Shown here in pieces: positions 1 to 8,428 of a stretch of DNA of 64,000 nt. Source of the stretch: Janthinobacterium psychrotolerans (GTDB lineage Bacteria > Pseudomonadota > Gammaproteobacteria > Burkholderiales > Burkholderiaceae_D); contig NZ_LOCQ01000055.1 in the NCBI RefSeq assembly GCF_001677885.1, positions 1-64,000 of the forward strand. Direction: 5' to 3'. The notes beneath the pieces were generated by a model that made no database searches, was not told where the DNA came from, and was given only the letters and a program-made list of their open reading frames with translations. The translations under genes were made by a program, and so were the position numbers. Each line of letters begins with the position of its first letter. The first letter of the stretch is position 1.

Positions 1-112
1 AGCCTTGAGCTCTTTGAAGGGTCGTTCGAGACCAGGACGTTGATAGGCTGGGTGTGGAAGTGCAGTAATGCATTAAGCTAACCAGTACTAATTGCCCGTA
101 CGGCTTGTCCCT
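1..112 (+). rRNA. 23S ribosomal RNA, 3' end (partial)
   Basis: The left edge of the window lies inside the last part of a 23S rRNA gene. The sequence contains the conserved 3'-terminal stretch with TGGGTGTGGAAG, GCAGTAATG and CCAGTACTAATTGCCCGT, ending in CGGCTTGTCC, the half that normally pairs with the 5' end of 23S. The exact 3' end is uncertain by a few bases. About 136 bases of spacer with no tRNA separate it from the 5S gene, as usual for the distal part of an rrn operon. Confidence 0.93.
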
Positions 113-248
113 ATAACCTTAGCAGGTACAGAGGATAAGACGGTACAACGTTGCGTGTGTGTTGATACTACCAGTCATTACCCCAATCTTTGCTGCTTCC
201 AGATTCAGGCTTTGTCGCTCAAGCGAGGACAAACGCCGGTACAAGTTA

Positions 249-363
249 TGCCTGATGACCATAGCAAGTTGGTCCCACCCCTTCCCATCCCGAACAGGAC
301 CGTGAAACAACTTTGCGCCGATGATAGTGCTGCAACCAGTGTGAAAGTAGGTTATCGTCAGGC
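249..363 (+). rRNA. 5S ribosomal RNA (first copy)
   Basis: This is a typical proteobacterial 5S gene of about 115 bases. It begins TGCCTGATGACC, contains the CCCATCCCGAACAGGACCGTGAAAC core and ends GGTTATCGTCAGGC, so the first and last bases form the terminal helix. It is the last gene of the rrn operon that starts left of the window and is followed by a strong terminator. It differs from the second 5S copy at only two positions. Confidence 0.95.
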
Positions 364-386
364 TTGTTATTCGCAGTAGAAGAAAA

Positions 387-416
387 CCCCGTCAAGAAAT
401 TGATGGGGTTTTTTTT
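387..416 (+). terminator. Rho-independent terminator of the rrn operon
   Basis: CCCCGTCA pairs with TGATGGGG (one G-U pair) across a 6-base loop, followed by eight T residues. It sits about 23 bases after the first 5S gene. Confidence 0.88.
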
Positions 417-431
417 CGTCTGGCGAAAAGG

Positions 432-544
432 GCGTAGGTCGGCTTGGCGCGCATGCGCGTAAGCCGACAACACCACCGGCCTCGCCAACAATGTTGTCGG
501 ATTACGGCCTGCGGCCTCGGCGGCCCCGCCTAATCCGACCTACG
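432..544. repeat. REP-like double palindrome, copy A
   Basis: The element starts GCGTAGGTCGG and ends CCGACCTACG, so the whole unit is an inverted repeat. Inside it are two head-to-head hairpins: GTCGGCTT...AAGCCGAC, then GTCGGATTA...TAATCCGAC, separated by a short spacer with CCGACAACA and TGTTGTCGG at the inner edges. Related copies lie at 31965-32062 and 46828-46927. The form matches REP/BIME elements, small non-autonomous palindromes mobilised by RAYT (TnpA_REP) transposases; no such transposase is in the window. This copy lies between the two 5S genes. Confidence 0.8.
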
Positions 545-699
545 ATTTGTCTGCGTTTGCGGCATTGAAGGACTGACGCCGGCTGTTCAAGGGTTTGGGG
601 TACAAAGAGCTACCACTGCAATAGAAAATTACTGTACAATTCGTCTCCTCAGATCAGACGACTTGCTGCCCCGTTGGGAGCAGGTGGTTGAAAAAGTTA
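545..699 (+). other. Leader region before the second 5S gene
   Basis: No gene is visible here. A TACAAT hexamer at 635-640 could be a -10 element, but no good -35 lies 16 to 18 bases upstream. A TTGGGG at 595-600 has only a weak partner. Whether the second 5S gene has its own promoter cannot be decided from sequence alone. The last bases, AAGTTA, match the bases just before the first 5S gene, so the duplicated unit extends slightly beyond the mature RNA. Confidence 0.4.
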
Positions 700-814
700 T
701 GCCTGATGACCATAGCAAGTTGGTACCACCCCTTCCCATCCCGAACAGGACCGTGAAACAACTCTGCGCCGATGATAGTGCTGCAACCAGTGTGAAAGTA
801 GGTTATCGTCAGGC
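700..814 (+). rRNA. 5S ribosomal RNA (second copy)
   Basis: A second complete 5S gene with the same ends and core as the first. By eye there are two substitutions in about 115 bases: GGTACC instead of GGTCCC, and ACTCTG instead of ACTTTG. The GGCTTGTTAT just after the gene is also shared. It lies about 340 bases after the first copy, beyond that copy's terminator and the REP-like element, and has its own terminator. An extra 5S at the end of an rrn operon is known in other bacteria (for example E. coli rrnD); what is unusual here is the intervening terminator and repeat. Confidence 0.93.
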
Positions 815-830
815 TTGTTATACAAAAAAA

Positions 831-858
831 CCCCGCTCTGCTAGCGGGGTTTTTTTTC
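831..858 (+). terminator. Rho-independent terminator of the second 5S gene
   Basis: CCCCGCT and AGCGGGG form a perfect 7-bp stem with a 5-base loop, preceded by seven A and followed by nine T residues. The flanking A and T runs let it work in both directions, so it may also terminate the convergent DUF1840 gene. Confidence 0.92.
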
Positions 859-878
859 GTCCGTCCGGTTCATCTGGC

Positions 879-1223
879 TTACACGCCCCAGATAATGCTT
901 TCGTTTTCGGCCTTGGCCGAGCGCAGCATTTCCATCAGCGGGAAGGCGCGTTGCGAGAAATGGACTTTTTGTGCGCGTGCGTGTTCGCCTGTCTCGCCGT
1001 CTTCCAGGGTTTCCGGGGTATGCACATCGTGCTCGATGTCGTTTTCCGGATGCAGCCTGGTCTCGGCGACTTCTTTTTCCAGCAGTTCCAGCGCGTGGCC
1101 AGCTTCGGCGGGCGTGATCACGCCGCGCGTCGGGCTCTTGTGCAGGATGTCGAGGATGCGTTGGGCATGTTCTTGGTACATCAGGACGGCAGGGGAGGAT
1201 TTGGATTTGAATGAGATCAACAT
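879..1223 (-). CDS. DUF1840 domain-containing protein
   Basis: A 114-residue soluble protein recognised as DUF1840, a small family of unknown function typical of Burkholderiales. It starts MLISFKSKSS, has the family pattern of a short beta-strand start followed by helices, an ITPAEAGHALELLE segment near residue 40, and an acidic middle. No signal peptide or membrane segment is present. It converges on the second 5S gene, whose terminator is just past its stop codon. There is no visible operon partner; the next gene upstream is more than 160 bases away. The biochemical role is unknown. Confidence 0.88.
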   Translation of the reverse strand: MLISFKSKSSPAVLMYQEHAQRILDILHKSPTRGVITPAEAGHALELLEKEVAETRLHPENDIEHDVHTPETLEDGETGEHARAQKVHFSQRAFPLMEMLRSAKAENESIIWGV

Positions 1224-1386
1224 GATAGGCTTTCTGAGTCTTGTTATTAGTGGTCAAACGATATCACGACTTGGATTTCTCCACAGGAAGTCTGCAAGCC
1301 CTGACAGCCGCATGTGTTGGACGTTTCACCCAATTGCAAGAGTGCCTGCGCCGTCTTTAAGCCGCAATTAAGCAGCGGTCTCGTCC

Positions 1387-1932
1387 TTAGTCGATTTTGG
1401 CCGAGTCCATGAAGGTGTCGATGTGCTCGCGCGACAGCTTGTTTTCCTGGCCCAGGACGACGATCTGGAAAATGCGGCGATCCTGCGCCACGAAGCGGCC
1501 CACCAGCAAGGCCGGCTGGCCGTTCCGGGTACCGGTCGCCTCGATGGCCAGGCTGCTCTTCTGGTGGCTACCGGCGGCGTCGCTGCTGGCGGCGCTGGCC
1601 GACTTCTCGCTGCGCACCGTACCCTTGATATTGTTGAGCAAAGCCTGTTTCATGGCCGGCAAGGCCGCTTGCGCCTGCTGCGCACTGGCCAGTTCGGCGC
1701 TGCCGATGGCGAAGGTGTTGCCGTCGACTTCGCTGGCCGTCATGGTCAGGCTGACCTTGGTGCCGTCGAGGTCGATGTCGCGCGTCAGCACGGCCGGCTT
1801 GCCGGGAAACAGGGCCGTAAAGTGGGCGTCGGGGCTGTGGTACTCGCGCCAGTCGAATGCCGGGCTGCAGGCGCCAAGGACGGCGGCGGTGGCCAGCACG
1901 CTGGCGATGGCGGCGAATGATGTTTTTTTCAT
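1387..1932 (-). CDS. Putative lipoprotein, unknown function
   Basis: A 181-residue exported protein. The N-terminus MKKTSFAAIASVLATAAVLGACSP is a lipoprotein signal with lipobox LGAC, so the mature protein should begin at Cys22 and be lipid-anchored. The rest (FDWREYHSPDAHFTALFPGKP and beyond) is a single globular domain of about 150 residues without membrane segments or known catalytic motifs. The start resembles small exported proteins whose first strand carries an FxALFPGKP motif, but I cannot assign a function. It lies about 50 bases downstream of comM on the same strand and may be read with it. Confidence 0.82.
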   Translation of the reverse strand: MKKTSFAAIASVLATAAVLGACSPAFDWREYHSPDAHFTALFPGKPAVLTRDIDLDGTKVSLTMTASEVDGNTFAIGSAELASAQQAQAALPAMKQALLNNIKGTVRSEKSASAASSDAAGSHQKSSLAIEATGTRNGQPALLVGRFVAQDRRIFQIVVLGQENKLSREHIDTFMDSAKID

Positions 1933-1985
1933 CAGGCGATGGTAGCAGCGCTGTGCGCCGCACGCAATCGCGCACGCGCACCGTT

Positions 1986-3506
1986 TTATGCCACACGCAG
2001 GACGCGCCGGTATTGAATCGCTTCGGCCACATGCGCCTGGCTAATCGCGGTGTTGCCAGCCAGGTCGGCGATGCTGCGCGCCACGCGCAGGACGCGGTGA
2101 TAAGTGCGGGCGGACCAGTGCAGGCGCAGCATGGCGCCGTGCAGCAGTTGTTCGCCAGCTGTATCGAGCCGGCAATGCTGCGCGATTTCGTTATTTGCCA
2201 GCAGGTGGTTGGCTTTGCCCTGGCGCGCCAGCTGCAGGGCAAATGCGGCCGCCACGCGCTCGGCGATTGCGGCCGTGCTGGCGCCGGCAACCATCTTTGT
2301 CCCCAGCAGGGCTGGCGCCATGGCCGGCACTTCAATCTGCAAGTCGATGCGGTCGAGCAGGGGACCGGAGAGGCGGCCATGGTAGCGCAGCACGGCGTCC
2401 GGGGTGCAGCGGCAGCGTCCCGACGCATGGCCCAGATAGCCGCAAGGGCAGGGATTCATGGCGGCGATCAATTGAAAGCGTGCCGGAAACTCGGCCTGGC
2501 GCGCCGCGCGCGAGATACTGATCACGCCCGACTCCATCGGCTGGCGCAGCACGTCCAGTACCCGCCGGTCGAATTCGGCGATTTCGTCAAGAAACAGTAC
2601 GCCACAGTGGGCGAGGGAAATTTCACCGGGCCGCGGCAGATTGCCGCCACCGACCAGGGCCACGCCGGAAGCCGTCTGGTGCGGCGCCCGGTATGGCCGG
2701 CGTTTCCAGTTTTCCACCTTGAAGCTGCCGCACAGCGAATGCACGGCCGCCGCTTCCAGCGCTTCTTCATCGCTCATCAATGGCAGGATGCCGGGGAAGC
2801 GGCTGGCCAGCATGGTCTTGCCGGCGCCGGGCGGGCCCACCATCAATACGCTGTGACCGCCGGCGGCCGCCACTTCCAGCGCCCGCCGCGCATGGTGCTG
2901 TCCTTGCACATCTGCAAAGTCCGGATAGGCAAAGTCGGGCGCCAGCAAGGCGGGCCGGTGCCGCTGCAAGGCGGTGCGCTGGTCGCGCGCGGCAAAATGG
3001 GCACACACTTCGAGCAGGCTGTGCGCAGGATAGATGCTGGCGTTGGCCACCAGCGCTGCCTCGTCGGCATTGGCGTGCGGCAAAATGAAGGCACGCGGCG
3101 GACCGGTTTTGCCGCGTTGCATGGCGAACGTCATGGCCAGTGCGCCACGGATGGGACGCAACTGCCCCGACAGCGACAGCTCGCCGGCAAATTCATAGTC
3201 GTGCAGTTGTTCAGCGGGAAGCTGGCCCGAGGCGGCCAGGATGCCCAGCGCGATCGGCAGGTCGAAGCGCCCCGATTCTTTCGGCAGGTCGGCTGGCGCC
3301 AGATTGGCCGTGATGCGCCGCGCCGGCATGTCGAAGCCGCAATTTTGCAGCGCGGCGCGCACCCGGTCGCGTGACTCCTTGACCTCTGTATCGGGCAAGC
3401 CGACGATGGTAAACGAGGGCAGGCCATTGGCCAGATGCACCTCGACATTGACCTCGGGTGCCTCCATGCCCGCCAGGGCGCGACTTTTCAATACTGCCAG
3501 GCTCAT
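1986..3506 (-). CDS. comM: YifB/ComM-family Mg-chelatase-like AAA+ ATPase
   Basis: A 506-residue protein, full length for the YifB/ComM family. The N-terminal ChlI-like domain (about 1-170) includes GLPDTEVKESRDRVRAA. The AAA+ core has Walker A GPPGAGKT near residue 225 and Walker B VLFLDEIAEF, followed by the family signature AAMNPCPCGYLGH with clustered cysteines, and a C-terminal Mg-chelatase lid. In Vibrio and other naturally competent bacteria ComM is a hexameric helicase that extends recombination branches during integration of transforming DNA. With dprA at 57356 the window carries two DNA-uptake processing genes, although both are also common in strains not known to be competent. Confidence 0.94.
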   Translation of the reverse strand: MSLAVLKSRALAGMEAPEVNVEVHLANGLPSFTIVGLPDTEVKESRDRVRAALQNCGFDMPARRITANLAPADLPKESGRFDLPIALGILAASGQLPAEQLHDYEFAGELSLSGQLRPIRGALAMTFAMQRGKTGPPRAFILPHANADEAALVANASIYPAHSLLEVCAHFAARDQRTALQRHRPALLAPDFAYPDFADVQGQHHARRALEVAAAGGHSVLMVGPPGAGKTMLASRFPGILPLMSDEEALEAAAVHSLCGSFKVENWKRRPYRAPHQTASGVALVGGGNLPRPGEISLAHCGVLFLDEIAEFDRRVLDVLRQPMESGVISISRAARQAEFPARFQLIAAMNPCPCGYLGHASGRCRCTPDAVLRYHGRLSGPLLDRIDLQIEVPAMAPALLGTKMVAGASTAAIAERVAAAFALQLARQGKANHLLANNEIAQHCRLDTAGEQLLHGAMLRLHWSARTYHRVLRVARSIADLAGNTAISQAHVAEAIQYRRVLRVA

Positions 3507-3596
3507 GGCATCTCCCTGCTCCGCGGGCGCGGGCAGGACCAGTCTAGCTGGAGCTCTGGCCTGGTGCTTGATTTTCGCCAGTACTACCGTGTTGTC

Positions 3597-3866
3597 TTAC
3601 AGGGCCTTGCCGACATTGACGGTCTTGCTGTCGTTCAGCCGCGCTTCCAGTTCGATCACGCGCAGCTCCAGCGCGTCGAGCTTGGCGCGCGTCTTGGCCA
3701 GCACCTGGGCCTGGATGTCGAATTCCTCGCGCGTGACCAGGTCCAGGCGGGCGAAGCCCTGGGTCATCATCGACTTCACATTCTTCTCGATATCCTTGGC
3801 TGGCGAGTTTTCGATGGCCTGGTGGATCTTGCCTTGCAAATCGTTAAAGAAAGTATTCATGTCCAT
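3597..3866 (-). CDS. ubiK: UbiK/BMFP-family ubiquinone accessory factor
   Basis: An 89-residue protein of the BMFP/YqiC family. It starts MDMNTFFNDLQGKIHQAIEN, has an amphipathic N-terminal helix, and from about residue 45 a long coiled coil (REEFDIQAQVLAKTRAKLDALELRV is part of it). In enterobacteria UbiK binds UbiJ and helps the late steps of aerobic ubiquinone synthesis. An AAGGA Shine-Dalgarno lies about 9 bases before the chosen ATG; a second in-frame ATG two codons later is less well placed. It is divergent from the nitrogen operon, so their control regions share the gap of about 270 bases. Confidence 0.9.
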   Translation of the reverse strand: MDMNTFFNDLQGKIHQAIENSPAKDIEKNVKSMMTQGFARLDLVTREEFDIQAQVLAKTRAKLDALELRVIELEARLNDSKTVNVGKAL

Positions 3867-3895
3867 GGTATGTCCTTATGGTGCGGCATGTGCAT

Positions 3896-3912
3896 CGCAC
3901 CATTGCGGTGCA
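3896..3912 (+). promoter_or_regulatory. NtrC-type enhancer site
   Basis: The palindrome CGCACCATTGCGGTGCA fits the NtrC consensus GCACC-N5-GGTGC exactly in its conserved arms. Its centre is about 158 bases upstream of the start expected from the sigma-54 promoter at 4035-4051, within the usual enhancer range. A weaker GGTGC half-site follows at 3928-3932. Confidence 0.72.
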
Positions 3913-4034
3913 CGTCAGCCTTAATGTGGTGCGAAAACGGGCAGTTCATTGTGGTTCAGCAGCGGGCCTGCGCATTGCCCGTGGTTTGCAGGCTATGTAT
4001 GGACGGAAATGCAGCTGTCAAGGTGGCACGGTAG

Positions 4035-4051
4035 CTGGCACGCATTCTGCT
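4035..4051 (+). promoter_or_regulatory. Sigma-54 (RpoN) promoter of the porin-glnK-amtB operon
   Basis: CTGGCACGCATTCTGCT matches the -24/-12 consensus YTGGCACG-N4-TTGCW at nearly every defined position, with the invariant GG and GC 10 bases apart. Transcription should start near 4062, giving a leader of about 70 bases before the porin gene. Together with the NtrC-type palindrome upstream, this predicts activation under nitrogen limitation. Confidence 0.8.
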
Positions 4052-4133
4052 AAAGAGTAGATGAACGCTTTGTGATCGCCAGACCAGATTTTAAACCTCA
4101 ACCGCTTTAAAAGTTCAATAAAAGGGAATCGCC

Positions 4134-5251
<1,118 letters not shown>

Positions 5252-5259
5252 GGGGAATA

Positions 5260-6819
5260 TTGATGCGTAAAAATATAACAAAATTGCTGGCTGGGGTAGC
5301 CTGTCTGTTTGCCCTTGGCGTTTCGGCGCCAAGCTTTGCCGATGCACCTGCAAAAACCGAACCGGTGGCCGCCGCCACCACCGCCGTTGTGGCCACGCCG
5401 GAAGTGGCGCCCTTGGCCGTGCCTCCCGCCGCGCCTGCCGCTACCGCAGCGGCCGCACCTGCCCCCGCTGCCGCGCCCGCCGCCGCACCTGTGCCCAACA
5501 AGGGCGACACCGGCTTCATGATGATCTGCACGCTGCTGGTGATCCTGATGACGATACCCGGCCTGGCCCTGTTTTACGGCGGCCTCGTGCGTTCCAAGAA
5601 CATGCTGTCGATCCTGATGCAGGTATTCGTGGTGTTCGCGCTGGTGGTCGTGCTGTGGTGCGTGTATGGCTATTCGCTGGCCTTTACCGAAGGCAATGCG
5701 TTCTTCGGCACCTTTGCGCGTTCCTTCCTGAACGGCATCTGGGATCCGGCCACCGGCACCTTCGCCGTCGCCGCCACCTTTACCAAGGGCGTGGTGATTC
5801 CTGAATTCGTGTTCGTCGCCTTCCAGGGCACGTTTGCCGCGATTACCTGCACGCTGATCGTCGGCGCGTTTGCCGAACGCGCCAAGTTCTCGGCCGTGCT
5901 CGCTTTCGTGGTGTTGTGGTTCACGTTCGCCTACCTGCCAGCGGCCCACATGGTGTGGTTCTGGACCGGTCCTGACATGATCACCGATGCCGCATCGGTC
6001 GCGGTCGAAGCCGCCAAGGCCGGCTGGATCTACCAGAAAGGCGCGCTGGACTTTGCCGGCGGCACCGTGGTGCACATCAACGCCGCCGTCGCTGGCCTGG
6101 TGGGCGCCATCATGATCGGCAAACGTGTCGGTTACGGCCGTGAATCGATGGCACCACACTCGCTGACGATGACCATGATCGGTGCGTCCTTGCTGTGGGT
6201 GGGCTGGTTCGGTTTCAACGCCGGCTCCTCGATGGAAGCGGGCGACTTGGCTGCCCTGGCTTTCGTCAACACCATGCTGGCCACCGCTGCCGCAACGTTG
6301 TCGTGGGTCTTCGGTGAATGGATTACCAAAGGCAAGCCATCGATGCTGGGCGGCGCTTCCGGCGCGGTTGCCGGCCTGGTGGCGATCACCCCGGCGGCCG
6401 GTTTTGTCGGCCCGATGGGTGGCCTGGTGATCGGCCTCCTGGCCGGTATCGTCTGCCTGTGGGGCGTGACGGGCCTGAAACGCCTGATCGGCGCCGACGA
6501 TTCGCTCGACGTGTTCGGCGTGCATGGCGTCGGCGGCATTCTGGGCGCCATCCTGACCGGCGTGTTTGCTGCGCCACAGCTGGGCGGCCAGGGCATCATG
6601 GATTACGTCACCAACAAGATCTCGACCGATCCGTATTCGATTGGCCATCAGGTGTGGGTGCAAATCCAGGCCGTTGGCACCACCATCATCTGGTCGGCCA
6701 TCGTTTCCGTGATCGCCTACAAACTGGTCGACATCGTCATCGGCCTGCGCGTACCGGAAGAAGAAGAGCGCGAAGGCCTGGACATCACCAGCCATGGCGA
6801 GCAGGCTTACCACGGTTGA
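5260..6819 (+). CDS. amtB: Ammonium transporter AmtB
   Basis: A 519-residue Amt-family channel for ammonium/ammonia in the inner membrane. It has a cleavable signal peptide (to about residue 28, APSFA), then about 55 residues that are almost only Ala, Pro, Thr and Val, then the 11-helix core starting at DTGFMMICTLLVIL. Family landmarks include GLALFYGGLVRSKN, the first pore His in GGTVVHINA and the second in FGVHGVGGI, and a C-terminal tail with VPEEEEREGLD that contacts GlnK. The proline/alanine linker makes the protein longer than E. coli AmtB and should lie in the periplasm. A terminator follows about 60 bases after the stop. Confidence 0.97.
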   Translation: MMRKNITKLLAGVACLFALGVSAPSFADAPAKTEPVAAATTAVVATPEVAPLAVPPAAPAATAAAAPAPAAAPAAAPVPNKGDTGFMMICTLLVILMTIPGLALFYGGLVRSKNMLSILMQVFVVFALVVVLWCVYGYSLAFTEGNAFFGTFARSFLNGIWDPATGTFAVAATFTKGVVIPEFVFVAFQGTFAAITCTLIVGAFAERAKFSAVLAFVVLWFTFAYLPAAHMVWFWTGPDMITDAASVAVEAAKAGWIYQKGALDFAGGTVVHINAAVAGLVGAIMIGKRVGYGRESMAPHSLTMTMIGASLLWVGWFGFNAGSSMEAGDLAALAFVNTMLATAAATLSWVFGEWITKGKPSMLGGASGAVAGLVAITPAAGFVGPMGGLVIGLLAGIVCLWGVTGLKRLIGADDSLDVFGVHGVGGILGAILTGVFAAPQLGGQGIMDYVTNKISTDPYSIGHQVWVQIQAVGTTIIWSAIVSVIAYKLVDIVIGLRVPEEEEREGLDITSHGEQAYHG

Positions 6820-6878
6820 TCGTTGATTTTCTGATACGGCCGCGCCCCGGCGCGCCGTATCAGCGCTGTTTTGCCAGG

Positions 6879-6906
6879 AAGGCGCCTCATCGAGGCGCCT
6901 TTTTTT
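6879..6906 (+). terminator. Rho-independent terminator after amtB
   Basis: GGCGCCTC and GAGGCGCC form a perfect stem with a 3-base loop, extended by flanking A-T pairs and followed by a run of seven T. It ends the porin-glnK-amtB operon. Confidence 0.92.
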
Positions 6907-7031
6907 CGTTTGCGGCAGGGATGAGGCCTTTAAAACAAGGCTTTTGCCCCGATTTGGGCTACTGACACGGTAATATAGTCGGCAGTTCTGTGTGCTTTTT
7001 TGAATATTGCACATAATTTAAGGATGTAACT

Positions 7032-8330
7032 ATGGTTCCCCATCTCGTCACGGCCCTGACCGGACCGCTGCTCGACCTCGAAAAAAAGATTCTCGCCGCC
7101 ACGCCCGCCATCGAGCGCTGGTTTCGCATGGAATGGCAAGAGCACACGCCGCCTTTCTATTGCTCGGTTGACTTGCGCAATGCCGGCTACAAGCTGGCCC
7201 CGGTCGACACCAATCTGTTCCCTGGCGGCTTTCACAACCTGGCCACCGAAATGCTGCCGCTGTCGGTGCAGGCCGCGATGGCCGCGATCGACAAATATTG
7301 CCCGGACGCCCGCAATCTCCTGATCGTGCCGGAATTGCACAACACCACGCCGCAGTACCTGCAGAACGTGGCGCGCCTGATGCAGATCTTCCGCCAGACG
7401 GGGCTGCATGTGCGCTTCGGTTCCTGGTCGCCCGAGATTACCCAGCCCACGCCGCTGGCCCTGCCGGACGGCAATATGCTGGTGATCGAGCCGCTGGTGC
7501 GCCTGAACAATGGCCGCCGCCTGGGCCTGAAGGATTTCGATCCGTGCACGATCTTGCTGAACAACGATTTGTCCGACGGCATCCCCGACATCCTGCAAAA
7601 CATCCATGAGCAGAGCCTGCTGCCGCCCTTGCATGCGGGCTGGGCCTTGCGCCGCAAGAGCAACCACTACACGGCCTACGATGAAGTGGTGAAAAAATTC
7701 GGCAAGATGATCGACGTCGATCCCTGGATGCTCAACCCCTTTCACGCCAAGTGCAGCGGCGTGAACTTCCAGGAAGGCGAGGGCGAAGATGCGCTGGCCG
7801 CCAGCGTCGATGTGCTGCTGGCCAAGATCCGCAAGAAGTACAAGGAATACGGCATCAAGGAAAAGCCGTTCGTGATCGTCAAGCCCGATGCGGGAACGTA
7901 CGGCACCGGCATCATGACGGTGCGCGACGCCAGCGAAGTGCGCGACCTGTCGCGCAAGCAGCGTGAAAAAATGTCCATCGTCAAGGATGGCCAGCTGGTA
8001 ACCGACGTTATCATCCAGGAAGGCGTGCCGACCTTTGAAAGCATCAAGGATGCGGTGGCCGAGCCGGTGGTCTACATGATTGACCGCTATGTGGTGGGCG
8101 GCTTCTACCGCGTGCACGCTGAAAAAGGCGTGGACCAGAACCTGAACGCGCCCGGCTCGCAATATGTGCCGCTGGCGTTCGCCCAGCAGCATGCGGTGCC
8201 GGACCTGAAGGCCAAGCCGGGCACGGCCGCGCCGAACCGTTTCTATGTGTATGGCGTGGTGGCGCGCCTGGCCTTGCTGGCCGCGTCGCTGGAAATGGAA
8301 CGCACGGACCCCAACCCCGAAGTATATTGA
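7032..8330 (+). CDS. gshA: Glutamate-cysteine ligase (proteobacterial non-enteric type)
   Basis: A 432-residue enzyme of the TIGR02049 type of glutamate-cysteine ligase, distinct in sequence from E. coli GshA and found in many beta- and gammaproteobacteria. It joins glutamate and cysteine with ATP, the first step of glutathione synthesis. Visible landmarks are PPFYCSVDLRNAGYKLAPVDTNLFPGGF near the N-terminus, KPFVIVKPDAGTYGTGIMTV (ATP-grasp-like) around residue 280, and QYVPLAFAQQ near the C-terminus. It is followed by gshB after about 100 bases that contain a strong hairpin. No clear sigma-70 promoter with both hexamers is visible upstream. Confidence 0.93.
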   Translation: MVPHLVTALTGPLLDLEKKILAATPAIERWFRMEWQEHTPPFYCSVDLRNAGYKLAPVDTNLFPGGFHNLATEMLPLSVQAAMAAIDKYCPDARNLLIVPELHNTTPQYLQNVARLMQIFRQTGLHVRFGSWSPEITQPTPLALPDGNMLVIEPLVRLNNGRRLGLKDFDPCTILLNNDLSDGIPDILQNIHEQSLLPPLHAGWALRRKSNHYTAYDEVVKKFGKMIDVDPWMLNPFHAKCSGVNFQEGEGEDALAASVDVLLAKIRKKYKEYGIKEKPFVIVKPDAGTYGTGIMTVRDASEVRDLSRKQREKMSIVKDGQLVTDVIIQEGVPTFESIKDAVAEPVVYMIDRYVVGGFYRVHAEKGVDQNLNAPGSQYVPLAFAQQHAVPDLKAKPGTAAPNRFYVYGVVARLALLAASLEMERTDPNPEVY

Positions 8331-8348
8331 TGTGCTGACGCGTGGCCG

Positions 8349-8375
8349 GCCAGGCGGGGCAAGACCCCGCCTGGC
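8349..8375 (+). terminator. Strong hairpin between gshA and gshB
   Basis: GCCAGGCGGGG and CCCCGCCTGGC form a perfect 11-bp stem with a 5-base loop. Only GTTCT follows, so this is not a classical terminator. It may attenuate transcription into gshB or protect the 3' end of the gshA message. Confidence 0.4.
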
Positions 8376-8428
8376 GTTCTCGGCTAGAATCAAGCCTTCT
8401 TCTTCCCGCATTCCGACTGGACCGCCTC

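Noticed and set aside
92-379. Short open frames across the 23S-5S spacer and the 5S genes
   Set aside because: They run through structural RNA and lack ribosome sites; the same frame recurs over both 5S copies because the RNA is repeated.
4021-4040. A second sigma-54 promoter starting GTGGCACGG
   Set aside because: The GG-to-GC spacing is 11 bases and the -12 region reads CTGGCA; the overlapping site at 4035-4051 fits the consensus with correct spacing.
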